From NCBI RefSeq assembly GCF_016097555.1, contig NC_054704.1, positions 49,690,594 to 49,754,593 of the forward strand: 64,000 nt of DNA, read 5' to 3'. Of this stretch, positions 32,693 through 44,473 are shown in pieces. Numbering within the stretch: position 1 is the first letter of the stretch; every line of letters starts with the position of its first letter. Made by a program: the position numbers and the translations under genes. Below the pieces are notes generated by a model, which saw nothing but the letters and a program-made list of their open reading frames with translations, was not told the DNA's origin and did not search any database. Source of the DNA: Gigantopelta aegis. Lineage: Eukaryota; Mollusca; Gastropoda; Neomphalida; Peltospiridae.

Positions 32693-32745
32693 GACCCAGT
32701 ATGACGTCCTTCTCCTTTCCGTGTCTCTCTTTCAGACTTGTCACC

Positions 32746-33067
32746 ATGCTGAAGATCGTCATAGCCTTGGTCCTCCTTGTGACACTGGTCCAGATCGCAG
32801 AGGCTGGCATGCCATTCCACCGAAGACGCAGATATTGGGGAGGTTACGGTGGAGGATACGGAGGTTACGGAGGATACGGAGGATACGGAGGATATGGTGG
32901 TGGAGGATATGGTGGTGGAGGTTACATGGGAGGTTACATGGGAGGTTACGGTAAAGGTTACGGAGGAGGTTACGGAGGAGGTTACGGAGGAGGTTACGGA
33001 GGAGGAGGAGGAATGGGATCACTTTTAGCTTTAAGAATGCTCGGTGATGACGGTCTTTTTGATTACG
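32746..33067 (+). CDS. Gene B exon 2: secreted Gly/Tyr-rich protein
   Basis: The exon starts at 32736 after TCTCTTTCAG; ATG at 32746. The signal peptide MLKIVIALVLLVTLVQIAEA is identical to gene A, followed by GMPFHRRRRYW. GGY, GGGY, MGGY and one GKGY repeats come next, then MGSLLALRMLGDDGLFDY and the first base of a glycine codon at CG/GTGAGT. With exon 3 the protein is 117 residues, with no interruptions. It is the intact sister of the broken gene C. Role as for gene A: secreted, possibly a structural Gly/Tyr-rich protein or a precursor releasing an amidated FDY-ending peptide. An upstream in-frame extension exists but begins inside the MULE-like element and is not used in this model. Confidence 0.9.
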
Positions 33068-33177
33068 GTGAGTGATATAACAGAAGTAGTTGCATCAGTA
33101 CATATGTTATAAAGTGTGCTTCGTTTAACTTTAGGCTTATTCAATTTTCTCTCGATGGTTTTAGTCAGTGTCAGGAC

Positions 33178-33476
33178 CAGGAGTTAGCTCAGTCAGTAGA
33201 GCACTCATCTGAACTATCAGTTGGATTGTTTCCAGTACCAACCATTGCTTCACGACTGGTATGTCGAAAACCATGGTATGTGCTGCCATGTCCTATATGT
33301 GGAGAACAGCATATAAAAAAGACTACTTTCTGATAATGTAAAATAAATATATATATATATAGCTGGTTTCCTCTAAAGACTACATATTAGAATTACCAAA
33401 TGTTTGACATCCAATAGCCGATGGTTTAATCAATGTGTTCCGGTGGTGTCGTTAAACAAAACAAACTTTAACTTTA
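33178..33476 (+). mobile_element. SINE, D-head type
   Basis: Head GAGTTAGCTCAGTCAGTAGA, tail ending GTGGTGTCGTTAAACAAAAC. In intron 2 of gene B, absent from gene C. Confidence 0.85.
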
Positions 33477-33538
33477 GTTAGAACCAAACTGAACGGCAAC
33501 TATGATACTACGACGGACAATCTAAAGATGATTAATTT

Positions 33539-33800
33539 TATTTCAACTTAATTTCGTGCTTATATTCAATTAAGGTTCAAACACGCTGTCCTGGGCATAC
33601 ACCTCAGCTATCTGGGCTGTCTGTCCAGGACAGTGGGTTAGTTGTTAGTGGTTAGTGAGAAAGAAGAGGGTGTTGTGGTCTTACACCTACCCATTGAGTC
33701 TTTAAAAATATCTTTGATGGTGGGAGCCGGTACCGGGCTGCGAACCTTGTACCTACCAGCCTTACGTCCGATGACTTAACCACGACACCACCGAGGCCGG
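33539..33800 (-). mobile_element. SINE, C-head type
   Basis: Minus-strand CCGGCCTCGGTGGTGTCGTG head to AAGCACGAAATTAAGTTGAA tail. In intron 2 of gene B, absent from gene C. Confidence 0.9.
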
Positions 33801-33834
33801 TAAAGATGATTGAAAGAGATTGACCTTTGCTTCT

Positions 33835-34145
33835 GTTGGAAGATATTTCCAACTAACCCAGCCTTTTTGGTGACTAAATAAAACAACACATTAAATATGT
33901 CGTTGTAATGTTTGCAGTAGCCCTAACCGGATTTTACCTCCCAGTAATTTCGTACGTTTTACAAAAACATATTTTTACAAAGTAAAATAAAAATGACTGC
34001 TGCAAACATTAACATAGGGCTGCAAACACATTGGATATGCAAACACTGGTATTCTATGAAAACGTATTTTATATGAAATTTTAATCTTTAAAAAGACTCT
34101 ATTGGTCGGGAAAGCTTAAAATGGCCGCAAACTCAGGACAGTTCC
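33835..34145. mobile_element. Degenerate TTAA MITE related to family 1
   Basis: The right side GCAAACTCAGGACAGTTCC is followed by TTAA. The middle has the family's divergent palindrome around TTTCGTACG. The left end is eroded. Confidence 0.5.
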
Positions 34146-34987
34146 TTAAGAATTTATTATATAGCCACAGACCACAATTAATTACGCTAAATGTTTCTAT
34201 ATTTACTCTATATATGTGGCTACAGCAATTTTATTAATATCAGCAGGCCCATGGATTTTTTGTATGTACCTTTGCCTGCCTGAGGGAAACATACCCTGAA
34301 AAGGACAACCCCTGTTGTCCAGCTCTTTCTCCCAGGATATTGGTTTAAACAAACACTCACTAAACCTGGCCGGAGTACATGCATTTTACACAAAAAAACC
34401 CACTACTTTTGCATGAGCCGGAATTACCACAAAAAAGTCTTCAATGTCAACAAGTTACATATGTTGACAAACTACATGCGCTCCCGTCAACTTCAGTCTG
34501 ATAGTTGCCACTTCAAAGCTGTCTGCCATGAAATAACCACAGTCAAAGAGCAGACTAGTTGCGCGGATATATTTCCGGATTTCTGGCAACCAAATGGGAA
34601 GATAACTGTGATCTGAGGCCATACGTTCAACCTCAGTAAACTCAAGAGTTCAAGAGTTCAAAGTTGATAATTGCATTCATAGTTTGTAGTGGATGCGTCA
34701 CCAAAGCACCTACTTCGGATTGTTTTTAAGGATTTTACAAAAACCTTGCACCTACTAAATGTATTTGTATACTTTCCAGAAAAAAATATAATCATGGTTT
34801 TACTCCTTGTTAGCTGCCTTCCCCAGTATTTAAGCACTGCAAATAGATCATCATGCAAAATGTATTAGATTAATATTTAAAGCTTCATTCTTCAGTATTT
34901 AAACATTACAAATAGATCATCAAGTTAAATGTATTCGATTAATAATGCATTTTATATGAATATTGATTTTTTTCTTCTGATTTGCAG
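34146..34987 (+). other. Gene B intron 2, distal part
   Basis: From about 34660 onward it matches intron 2 of gene C. It has one to two 69-bp units (34800-34945) of the repeat that is amplified to ten in C. It ends at the acceptor TTCTGATTTGCAG. Confidence 0.6.
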
Positions 34988-35019
34988 GAAGGAGACACGC
35001 AGCAGGTGCAATTTATTAG
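34988..35019 (+). CDS. Gene B exon 3: C-terminal tail
   Basis: The acceptor TGATTTGCAG precedes GAAGGAGACACGCAGC. It completes the glycine codon and adds RRHAAGAIY, then TAG. Exon and 3' UTR are nearly identical to gene C. Confidence 0.87.
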
Positions 35020-35223
35020 AGAGTATAGAAGAACGATTCGCGGCCTGTAGCTAGAAAGCTTCAAACCTGCAGCTGAAAAGAAACACGTCAGCTGTTACAA
35101 AATATTAAGCTTACAACTAGGATGTTGTGCACGTGCAGTTGGAAGCAGCAATGATAATATGCTGCTGTGTAGTACACTACGTTGTTTGTATTGTTGATTT
35201 TGTTAGTGATGGTGTAAGAATTA

Positions 35224-35229
35224 AATAAA
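35224..35229 (+). promoter_or_regulatory. Gene B polyadenylation signal
   Basis: AATAAA in AAATAAATAAAT about 205 bp after the stop, conserved in gene C at 51997. Confidence 0.65.
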
Positions 35230-35285
35230 TAAATTTATTTAAATAATACGACTTTGTTATTGTTGCTTGTTTTAAGATTTTAAAG

Positions 35286-35606
35286 TTAACGTTTGTTTTG
35301 TTTAACGACACCATTAGAGCACGTTGGTTTAATTAATCATCGGCTATTGGATGTCAAACATTTGGTAATTCTGACTCGTAGTCATCAAAGGAAACCTGCT
35401 ACATTTTTTCTTATGTAGCAAGAGATTTTTTTATATGCACTTTCCCACAGACAGGAATGCACATACCACGTCATTTGACCAGATGTGGTGCACTAGTTGG
35501 AACGAGAGAAACAAAAAACCTGTTGAATGGATCCACCGAGGTGGTTCGATCCTGCGACGCAAGCACCTCAAGTGAGCACTCAACCGACTGAGCTAAATCC
35601 CGCCCC
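35286..35606 (-). mobile_element. SINE, D-head type, full length
   Basis: Tail TTTGTTTTGTTTAACGACAC to head CTCAACCGACTGAGCTAAAT then CCCGCCC. Its counterpart downstream of gene C (53796-54100) is split by a TTAA-type insertion. Confidence 0.92.
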
Positions 35607-35639
35607 TAAGATTTTAAAGTGAACATTTGAGTTTAAACT

Positions 35640-36031
35640 GGATTTTTACCTACAAATTATGAGCATTAGGACGACCCAAAACACACACATTGAATATACA
35701 CATTGAGGATCTGAGGGGTGCAAACTCGGCACCCTTGAGCATTTTTAAATATTCAACATGACGTCCAAGATGGCTGCCAAACAACAGATAATTTATTAGT
35801 TATGACAAAACTGTTGATGCCTATGATGGTATTTTAGGGGTCAAGGAATTAATTTTGAACTACCATCAGCTAATTAAGACATTGCCACATCATGTAAATT
35901 CAAAATGGCCGCCACTATAGTAGCCAGAACGTGGAAATTGAAATATATCACATTTTACATCAACTAGAACAAGCTTGTGATGGTAGGAATCGAGTTTTAT
36001 AGGTCATGGAATTCATTTATTATAATCTCTG
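35640..36031. repeat. Low-copy segment shared with 54263-54650 and, in part, 57383-57540
   Basis: Includes TACAAATTATGAGCATTAGG and GGAATCGAGTTTTATAGGTC, matching the segment after gene C. GATGCCTATGATGGTATTTT recurs inverted near 57445. It marks the downstream half of the B/C duplication. Confidence 0.7.
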
Positions 36032-36398
36032 CAGGGGAGCACAAATCGGTTATCCGCACGCCCGGAACAACCAAAATATGTTGCGGGCAACCATTCTTTG
36101 TAAAACAGTTGCCCGACAGGCAACCAAGAAAATCATAAAACAAGTAAAATGAAAAACAAAACTTCACAAAACTCGGACAATCACGGGCAATTCAAAAGTA
36201 TCGAAACTGATAACTTGACTGACAGGCGATATAAATATCCACCTTAATACTGCCATCCACTCAGCGTCCACCGTGCAAGATTTTAACGAGTTCAATGCAG
36301 ACAGATACGTTTCAGAATGGTGGCTATTGGCAAAGGACACAAGACATGTGAAAGGTCACAAACTACACCAACAACCATCCAGTTCTCAATCTAATTAA

Positions 36399-36780
36399 AG
36401 GGACGTTCCTGAGTTTGCTGCATTGTAAGATGTTTCCGATTAATAAAATATTTCTACGATTAAACTTACATATTAAATATATTTTCTGGTTTAGAATATC
36501 AGTGTCTGTATACTCAATATGTTTCTGGTCGTCTTAATATTTGTAAGAAGCCCAAACTGGATTTGTCTTCAAATAATTTCGTACGTACGAAAAAATTTAA
36601 GTTTTGGAAATAAAGTGAAATTTAACCTAGTACAAATATTAGAACGATCAGAAACACGTTTAATATACAGCCACTAATATTTTATGCAGAAAAATATATT
36701 TGATATGTAATTACAATCGTTAAAAAGTCTTTGTTAGTCGATAACATCTTAACAAGTGCAGCAAACTCAGGAATGTCCCT
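36399..36780. mobile_element. TTAA MITE, family 1, full copy
   Basis: AGGGACGTTCCTGAGTTTGC ... CAGGAATGTCCCT, with TTAA at 36395-36398 and 36781-36784. 382 bp, nested in the hAT-like insertion. Confidence 0.85.
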
Positions 36781-36784
36781 TTAA

Positions 36785-36866
36785 AATTAGCTCCACTATT
36801 ATATGTGGATCTAACAGCAGCCAGTTGTAGCTCATGTCCACCAATCAAAACCTTACTCGCAGAATC
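36785..36866. mobile_element. MULE-like element, left piece
   Basis: AATTAGCTCCACTATTATAT then CACCAATCAAAACCTTACTC matches 53455-53540. The match stops at CAGAATCA and resumes at 38815. Confidence 0.65.
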
Positions 36867-38814
36867 AAGACACGTAAAAAAAATTGTTTGGTTCCTGTTA
36901 CATGCCAAAAACAAATAGGGTAGGTAGGTAGGGAAACCCCCCCCCCCCCCCTCCATTTTCGAGCTAATATTTCCTGAATAGTATAGCAGATTAATATATT
37001 AAAAGCTCTTTCTTTGTGTTACAGTGGAACTGACAATACATACTCTAATGAGAATCATTAATTATTTTCTATAAAAAAAAACCATGTCGTAACCTAGTCA
37101 AACCACAATCGGCATTAATGTAAACACCACCCAAGTCTAATACTACACGGTAAGGTTATAAACTACGATAACACTAAACTAACACTATAATTTGTTCATT
37201 GGAAAAAAGTTTTAATATCAAAGGTCTGATCCACAACATGGTTACACCCCCTCACAACTACAGCAACAACACTGATCTTCCCGGCCTATTTCATTGCCAG
37301 TATTGCAGTAACAAAATGTACATCATGAACACAACGAAGATGTCAATAAAAATTAACAAAATAAGTTAACAAAAAGATCTCCATACTAACTATCCTCATA
37401 GCAGAGATATCAAAAGAAAACAACTATTTTCAGGAAAACAGTTTCCCTTTTGGTCGTCCATAAGGACACTGCACAGTATCTTTGCACTGTTGACAAAGAG
37501 GTAAAACAGGTTTATATTTTTGCTTTTAAAGGTCTGATCCACAACATGGTTACACCCCCTCACAACTACAGCACTGCAAACGCTATTAAATGTGAAAAGA
37601 GTTGTCATTTCTTAAGGTTTTGGGTACTACCAGTTCATTTCAAATGCCATGGATATCATCATATTTAATAATAAATACAGGGGTTATTTGTCAAACAAAT
37701 GCAAAATATTGATAGAGTTGATGTCTAAATATTTAATTTAAGTAATCTTTTCAGCATAATCGGCTATTTTCATGTTTACTCTTTATGTTTAACATTGAAT
37801 CGTAACTCGGTATTTCTAGAAGTTCGATTACGTTTTAGGGAATTCCCCTACCAAAATAGACTGGAAATTTGTAACATTCTGCTTTTTAACAGTAAACTAG
37901 CGTAACATTTTGAAGATTGGATTCACAAGTTCCGAGTAGTTCCGAATGAGTACGAGAACACGTCCGAGAGCATGTGGTGTCAATGGCGTCTTCCATTTAC
38001 AGAGTAGAATGTCAAAAATGTGCTCATTCAAATCAAATAATATTACACATGTATTTAAATCAATTTCAAATGAAACGACATTCAAGGAATCGGAACACAT
38101 CGTCACATTCCGCTACGCTTATATTTCGTGGAAATGTACGAGGAGTTCCGAATGGCTCTCGGAAGCTTTTGCGTTCAAAATTTTATGTCGAAATTACTTC
38201 TTCTTTTTTTAATATTATTAAATAGTCCGATCCTCTCTTCTTTCTCTTATTTAGTTTTGGACTGTCCTTCTAAAATGCTCCAAATTATGTAAATATTCGG
38301 CCGAGCAGTCAATTCTTTTTATTTTTGGCTTGTAACCTTTTTATTTTTTTTATTCTATTAACTTTTTTACTAATTGCTATTTTCAAAATTCTGCCCATTT
38401 TCAAACCCCCCCCCCCCTCCCCCCTCCATCCCGAGTCAGGCCACCGATCTTATCGGAGGTCGGACTCGGGATGGGCGTGTTCAAAACCCTAGTGGTATAT
38501 GGGCACGTTAAACTAGTTATCATCATCATCATCATCATCGGAAGCTTTTCATTTGGAACTCTTCGGAAGTAAAATTGCGCGAAGTGTTCCGGGTCTTCTG
38601 GTAACGAGATCTTGGACTGACAGATCTCGTGGCATCTCTCTGCAGTTGTTGTGTTTAGAGTCGACGAAAATTAGGATTGATATTAATGGATTATTAAATA
38701 AAACAGGTGGGGAAAAAAAGGGTGGGGAAAAGGTTAAAAAAAGTTTAGGGTCGGCACCAAAAATTTAGGGACGGTCGGGTAACCGGAACCAAACAATTTT
38801 TTTTACTACGCCTC
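36867..38814. other. Insert splitting the MULE-like copy, with a direct repeat
   Basis: About 1.95 kb. AAAGGTCTGATCCACAACAT and the following GGTTACACCCCCTCACAACT occur at 37220 and 37527. CGAGTCAGGCCACCGATCTT at 38432 belongs to a dispersed repeat also near 16140 and 43205, next to (CAT)n. Poly-C runs at 36938 and 38405. No gene seen. Confidence 0.45.
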
Positions 38815-39066
38815 ATGCCAGTGATTTCAAAATAATTTGAAAACATTCCGAATTATCCTGAGGGTATACGATATGTTTCATGTGAATTACGAATGCCTTA
38901 TTTAGACCAGTAGAACTAATTTTAATCAGATTTCTAACAACACTGCGTAGTCTCCAATGTCCAGGTAACATTTCGTCTGTAAATAATAATTTAAATATTG
39001 ACCAATCACACTTCGCCTTTTATAACGTTATTTGGGAGCATACAAATTCTAAAAATATCGGGCGAG
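38815..39066. mobile_element. MULE-like element, rearranged right pieces
   Basis: 38815-38900 (CATGCCAGTGATTTCAAAAT ...) continues the left piece. From 38905 the right-hand part follows in inverted order (CAGTAGAACTAATTTTAATC, then ACTTCGCCTTTTATAACGTT). Confidence 0.6.
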
Positions 39067-40242
39067 TCTATTTTAGTGGCCGCAGTACAGCGAACCATAC
39101 CAATACGTACGTCCACTAAACTGGTTTATGCGCTTCACGTTAAACCCAATGTCCACGCCGGGAACCAATCACATAGTTCGCGAACGTTAGGAAAACGTTC
39201 GTTGGCTGTTCTCAGTGTGCATATAGGTCACGCTTGACAGTCAGCCCAGACTGTTGGCATTTGCACATGTCAAAAGACATCGTTGCGGACATTAAACAGT
39301 ACGATTACACGCAAGTAAATCTTGATGTAAATTTGTGAGAAAAAAAACCCACCACCAAATAGTTGTTCGCATTAATGAATACTTAATTGCTGTTTCGTTT
39401 GTTTATTTCCGTTGTCTGTTAATTTCGCACTCGTGCATTTCGCGATCGCAGAAAAGGAACATGCAGTATTTATACAAATTGCGGTTAAACGTACACTGAA
39501 TACAATTAGTCTACAATAATCATGATATTTGTTAGATAAAATATTATATAAATTTGTTGACTGTGAGGTGGCATCTCAAAAGTTGCTAGATTTTAAAAAG
39601 ACCGTAAATTTGAATTCGTTATCTTTTTAATTAAAACCTTTTAACGTAAATGGATAGTTGTCATAACGCGAAGTCAGCATTCCTAGGCTACGTATTTTAC
39701 AAGCTGAAATAAACAACAAACATTTAACACGACGCGGAAATCAACAAAATGGCGGAAGTTACAAAATTGTTGGGGTGTGGAATAGATGGGTTACTTTAAA
39801 ATAGAATTAAAAGCAGTTCAAACCAAAATAAAGATTGCCATTTCTCAGAAATAATGAGCTCTATTCAAAAAAAGAAGAGTATTGGCTCTCAAATTTTTAT
39901 TAATGCCATAGGCCTTAGAATTTGGGGTGTGTTTGTAGAGGGCATTGGCTTCCAACTCTGCATATCTCCCCTCACCCATTGAAAAATCAAAGTAATATAT
40001 TAACTGCTCCTATCCCCATTGCTGTCTTTGATTTTGATCAGGGGATAATTTTGTTATTCAGATGTATTCCAGTTTGTACATAATTAGCTGAAAAAGATGC
40101 ATTTTCATATTCATATATAAATACTCTATACAGAACTACACAAAACAATTTTGGCTAAAACATTTTCAGTATGGCTAATAAAAATCCCATTTGGCAATAT
40201 TTGGGGCTACAGGTATTTTTAATCCTGGGTGAGCCCTGAGTT
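39067..40242. other. Interior of the hAT-like insertion, nothing recognised
   Basis: 39067-39240 is relatively GC-rich with an open frame of unknown meaning. The rest is AT-rich and non-coding. Confidence 0.35.
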
Positions 40243-40536
40243 CATCAAAATATTGTGACTGACAGCCCAAGCGAGATCGAACCACCTCTGTGGATCCATT
40301 CAGCTGATTGGGTTTTTTTCTCATTCCAACCAGTGCACAACAACTGGACAAAGGCTGTGGTATGTGCCTTCCTGTCTGTTGGAAAGTGCATATATAAAAG
40401 ATCCCTTGCTGCATTAGGAAAAATGTAATGAGTTTCCTCTGATGACTACGAGTCAAAATTACCAAATGTTTGACATCCAGTAGCCGATGATTAATTAATC
40501 AATGTGCTCCAGTGGTGTTGTTAAACAAAACAAAAA
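40243..40536 (+). mobile_element. SINE, D-head type
   Basis: Contains CGAACCACCTCTGTGGATCC, AAGTGCATATATAAAAGATC and the tail GTGCTCCAGTGGTGTTGTTA. The extreme head is degraded. Confidence 0.85.
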
Positions 40537-41104
40537 AAAATTCAGCCTAAGCGAAGATGAGCTGTAAATATATAATGTTAAAAAAGAAATAAAACTAAAC
40601 TGATAAGTAATGATAATAATAAAAACATTTTAAATTTCAGTTTCATTTTAATGACAGTTCAAAATTATATTCATAAAACGTTTTATGAAATATGTGGGAA
40701 ACCAAGAGATGATGTTGGGCAACCAAACTTCAGCTACTGGTTGCCCACCGGGCAACTATCACAATTTCACATTTGTGCATCCCTGATCTCTTGTTAAATG
40801 ATCATAATTTAAATCCAAGATGGCTATGAAAATGACCGCCACGTATATATCGTCGCGTGAGAGCTAAAAGGTCGTAAGTGGCAGATACGACCTAAAACGT
40901 CTTTTTTGCATATTCGGAATCGCCGTCCCGATTACAATTTGCACGAAAATAGACGTAACTGACACATACGACTTTCCTCCGATTCGCTTGCTGTCCATTA
41001 TGTGAACACGACTGGTCGTGTGTGGTAGATACACCCTTTTTAAATACAGTTCGATAAATAATTATGTCTGACATAGGTCGTATGTGCCAAATAAAAAGTA
41101 AAAG

Positions 41105-41497
41105 TAAAGTTTGTTTTATTTAACGACGCCACTAGAGCACATTGATTTTTTTATCTTATCATCGGCTATTGGACGTCAAACATATGGTCATTCTGACACT
41201 GTTTTTAGAGGAAACCCGCTGTCGCCACATAGGCTACTCTTTTTACGATAGGCAGCAAGGGATCTTTTATTTGCGCTTCCCACAGGCAGGATAGCACAAA
41301 CCATGGCCTTTGTTGAACCAGTTATGGATCACTGGTCGGTGCAAGTGGTTTACACCTACCCATTGAGACTTGCGGAGCACTCACTCGGGGTTTGGAGTCG
41401 GTATCTGGATTAAAAATCCCATGCCTCGGCTGGGATCCGAAAACAGTACCTACCAGCCTGTAGACCGATGGCCTGCCACGACGCCAGCCAAGGCCGG
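41105..41497 (-). mobile_element. SINE, A-head type, full length
   Basis: Tail GTTTGTTTTATTTAACGACG to head ...CACGACGCCAGCCAAGGCCGG on the minus strand, with B box GGATCCCAGCCGAGGCATGG (read inverted). Confidence 0.92.
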
Positions 41498-41842
41498 TGT
41501 ATATGTGCCAAATACGACACATATGTATTCTTTGTTATCGGTCTGTGATAGAAATTACAAATGCGAAGTACAAAGAGCATACATTATGTCAATATTTGTA
41601 TGTGCTTGAATCCTAAAAATAATGACGTTTGTCGTTGTGAGAGCCCGGTCTATTTAAGTAAAACATTTGCAGGCGCGGATTTAGTGGGGGCCCAAGGGGC
41701 CGCCCCCCCCCCCCCCACCTATTTTTGGGGTCAAGTTATTATTATTTTTTAACTATAGCATACACTAGAGTGGAATTACACAAAAGTGCACTTATTTCCC
41801 AAGAGTCTTTAAATTATATTTTGTTCATGAAAATCGTCTTAA

Positions 41843-41998
41843 AGGGACATTCCTGAGTTTGCTGCAATTTTTAAGATGGTATCGACCAACAGAGACTTTT
41901 TAATGATTGTAATTACATAACAAATATATGTTTCTGCATAAAATGTTACTGACTGTATATTAAACATGTTTCTGACTGCTTTAATATTTGTACTAACA
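41843..41998. mobile_element. TTAA MITE, family 1, right half lost
   Basis: TTAA at 41839-41842, then AGGGACATTCCTGAGTTTGC. It is cut off where a SINE tail begins at about 42000. Confidence 0.8.
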
Positions 41999-41999
41999 A

Positions 42000-42152
42000 T
42001 ATACTCAACACATTTTATTTACGTTTATATAGCGTCAGAAATATGGTTAAGGACCACAAAACAATGAGAAAGGAAACTCGCTGCCGCGACTCCAGTGGCT
42101 ACTCTTTCAGATTAGCAGCAAGATATTACATACCATGGCTGTTGATTTCCTC
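42000..42152 (-). mobile_element. SINE fragment, TTTATTTACGG-type tail
   Basis: ACTCAACACATTTTATTTAC, then GGCTACTCTTTCAGATTAGC. Head missing. Confidence 0.75.
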
Positions 42153-42584
42153 GCATCTGAGTAACAAAATAGCTATATTAACGGGGGGCCCGAGGGCGCA
42201 AAGCGCCCGAGATTCCGGGGGGGGGGGGGGGGGGCGGGTCCGGGGGCATGCTCCCCCGCGAAATTTTGAAATTGGCCCATCAACTGTGTACATTGGCCCA
42301 GTTGTTCAAAGCAATGTATATTACTGAAACAACTGTTTCAATATTTCTTCCCATTTACCGGCAGCTGCAGTCAACGGAAAACCAGCCTAATATGGGAAGG
42401 AGAGATGACCACTTTAACTTTTAAAAAAAGAAGAGACTAGAGTTTATGAAATTTTGAAGATAACAAAAACAGTATGACAATACCAAAAACATACGTTAAT
42501 ATAGCTATTTTGTTACTCAGATGCGAGGAAAGGAAGATTCCCCCGGACCCCCCTAGGAATCTCGGGCGCTTTGCGCCCTCGGGC
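42149..42584. repeat. Two perfect inverted-repeat pairs
   Basis: Pair 1: 35 bp, 42149-42183 with 42494-42528 (core CTGAGTAACAAAATAGCTAT). Pair 2: 29 bp, 42188-42216 with 42556-42584 (core GGGCGCAAAGCGCCC). Both arms are error-free, so the event is recent. Confidence 0.9.
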
Positions 42585-42616
42585 CCCCCTATTTAAAAAT
42601 CCTGGATCCGCGCCTG

Positions 42617-43309
42617 ATTTGGTACTGCATGCAAGGAACCATTTGGCAACAGACAAGAATGGGTCTGTATATATAAATAGGAATTGCTGTAACATTAATG
42701 TTTGTATGGTTTGCTATTTTATGTGCACCATATTAATAATAATAAACATGTTTTGGTGAATTTTCTTGAAAAACAAATATCTATTTTGAAATGTTTTTAA
42801 TTGAAGCAAAGTTTCCAACATATAATTTGTATCTGTAGATACAATTATAATTCATAATAATGTTGTATGTGGCATATACGATCAAAGTGCAAGCATAATC
42901 ACACTGATTTTGGATGTACATGTATTTAACTATATGTTACGGTGATCAAGTTCCGCCTTTCAGCTGCCTTTGAAGATCTACAGGATTGCCCTAACGTAGG
43001 CATTATGGATTAACAATATTACACATACAAACGTTATTGTAAGTTATCCAGAACAAAGTCCAGTAACAAAAGACAGTGTAATCAGACGTACGGTTAAACG
43101 GCGAATAAAGTGAATGTGGCCTCAACATAAACGATAGCAAGATCTATGAACTTTGATTAACGTTGCAGTTAACACATATTTGCAACAGAATATCCCTGTC
43201 CTGAGTCAGACCCCAGATCCTATCGGAGTCCGGACTCGGAATAGGCGTGTTCGAAACCCTAGTGGTATATGGACTATGGACACGTTAAACCAGTTACTAA
43301 GCTAAACTA
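42617..43309. other. AT-rich spacer, nothing recognised
   Basis: Apart from the dispersed CGGAGTCCGGACTCGGAATA repeat near 43210, no feature is seen. Confidence 0.4.
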
Positions 43310-43567
43310 AGCAACAGAATGTTGAACGTGGACATGACACAACACACACATCAAAACATTAGCACAACAGAAGCTGAACATGACACAGCACACACAACAT
43401 AAGCTGAACATGACATAGCACACACAACATGACCTTAACATGATATATAACATAGACAACAGAACTTGGAACATCAATGACAACAAGACCTGAACATAAC
43501 ATAGCAAAAAGCTGAACATGAGAAAATAATCACCATAGAAAATGAACGTGGCATAGCACTTGCGACA

Positions 43568-43762
43568 GTTTATTTGTTTGTTTTGTTTAACAACACCACT
43601 AGAGCACATTAATTAATCATCGGCTATTGGATGTCAAACATTTGGTAATCATGACTCATAGTCATCAGAGGAAACCCGCTACATGTTTTTCTAATGCAGA
43701 AAGGTATCTTTTGTATGCACTTCCCCACAGACAGGACAGCACATGCCACGGCCTTTATCCAG
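43568..43762 (-). mobile_element. SINE, shared tail, head lost
   Basis: Begins TTTGTTTGTTTTGTTTAACA and ends in CACATGCCACGGCCTTTATCC inside the minisatellite. Confidence 0.85.
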
Positions 43763-44473
43763 TCACTGGCGACAGAACCTGAACATGATATAGCACTCAC
43801 AACAGAACCTGAACATAATAGAGAACTCACAACAAAACCTGAACATGACGTGGCACACACAACAGAACCTGAACGTGACATAGTACACACAACAGAACCT
43901 GAAGAAGAACATGACAGAACACACGTACAATATACCATGATCATGACATAGCATACACAAGATAACTTGAACATGGCATATCATTCACAACAGACACAGA
44001 AAATAATTTAGCACACACAACAAAAACCGGAGGATTGATCACTTAACACTCAACAAAACACGGAGAGAACACTGCACGTAACATAGTCTGTAGATATCAC
44101 TGAACACACATCATACATAACCTGAAGAGATCACTGAACACAATAGAACCTGGAGAGATCACTAAACACACAACAGAACCTGGAAAGATCACTGGACTCA
44201 CAATAGAACCTGGAGAGATTACCAAACACACAACACAACCTGGAGAGATCACTGAACACACATCATAACATGGAGAGATCACTGAACACACAATAAAACC
44301 AGGAGTGTGCACTGAACACACAACAGAACCCGGAGAGTACACCCAACATACAACAGAACCTGGAAAGATCACTGGACACACAACAGAACCTGGAGAGATC
44401 ACTGAACATACATCATAACCTGGAGAGATCACTGAACACACAACAGAACCCGGAGAGTACACCCAACATGCAT

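Larger units (their letters stand above)
36032..40785. mobile_element. hAT-like insertion, 4.75 kb, with nested elements
   Basis: Ends CAGGGGAGCACAAATCGG and (inverse) CAGGGATGCACAAATGTG. The flanks AATCTCTG and ATCTCTTG are an 8-bp duplication with one indel. Termini CAGGG and an 8-bp target fit the hAT superfamily. The matching segment after gene C continues without the insert. No transposase domain was recognised inside; much of the interior is a MITE, MULE-like pieces, direct repeats and a SINE. Confidence 0.6.
41670..42616. mobile_element. TIR element with GCGGATCC termini, nested insertions
   Basis: Starts CAGGCGCGGATTTAGTGG and ends CCTGGATCCGCGCCTG. ATTTG flanks both sides (41665-41669, 42617-42621). 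The interior holds a truncated family 1 MITE, a SINE fragment and two pairs of perfect inverted repeats. Confidence 0.55.

Noticed and set aside
32596-32745. N-terminal extension of gene B exon 2
   Set aside because: Starts inside a MULE-like element that gene C lacks; A, C and M all start at the MLK methionine after the acceptor.
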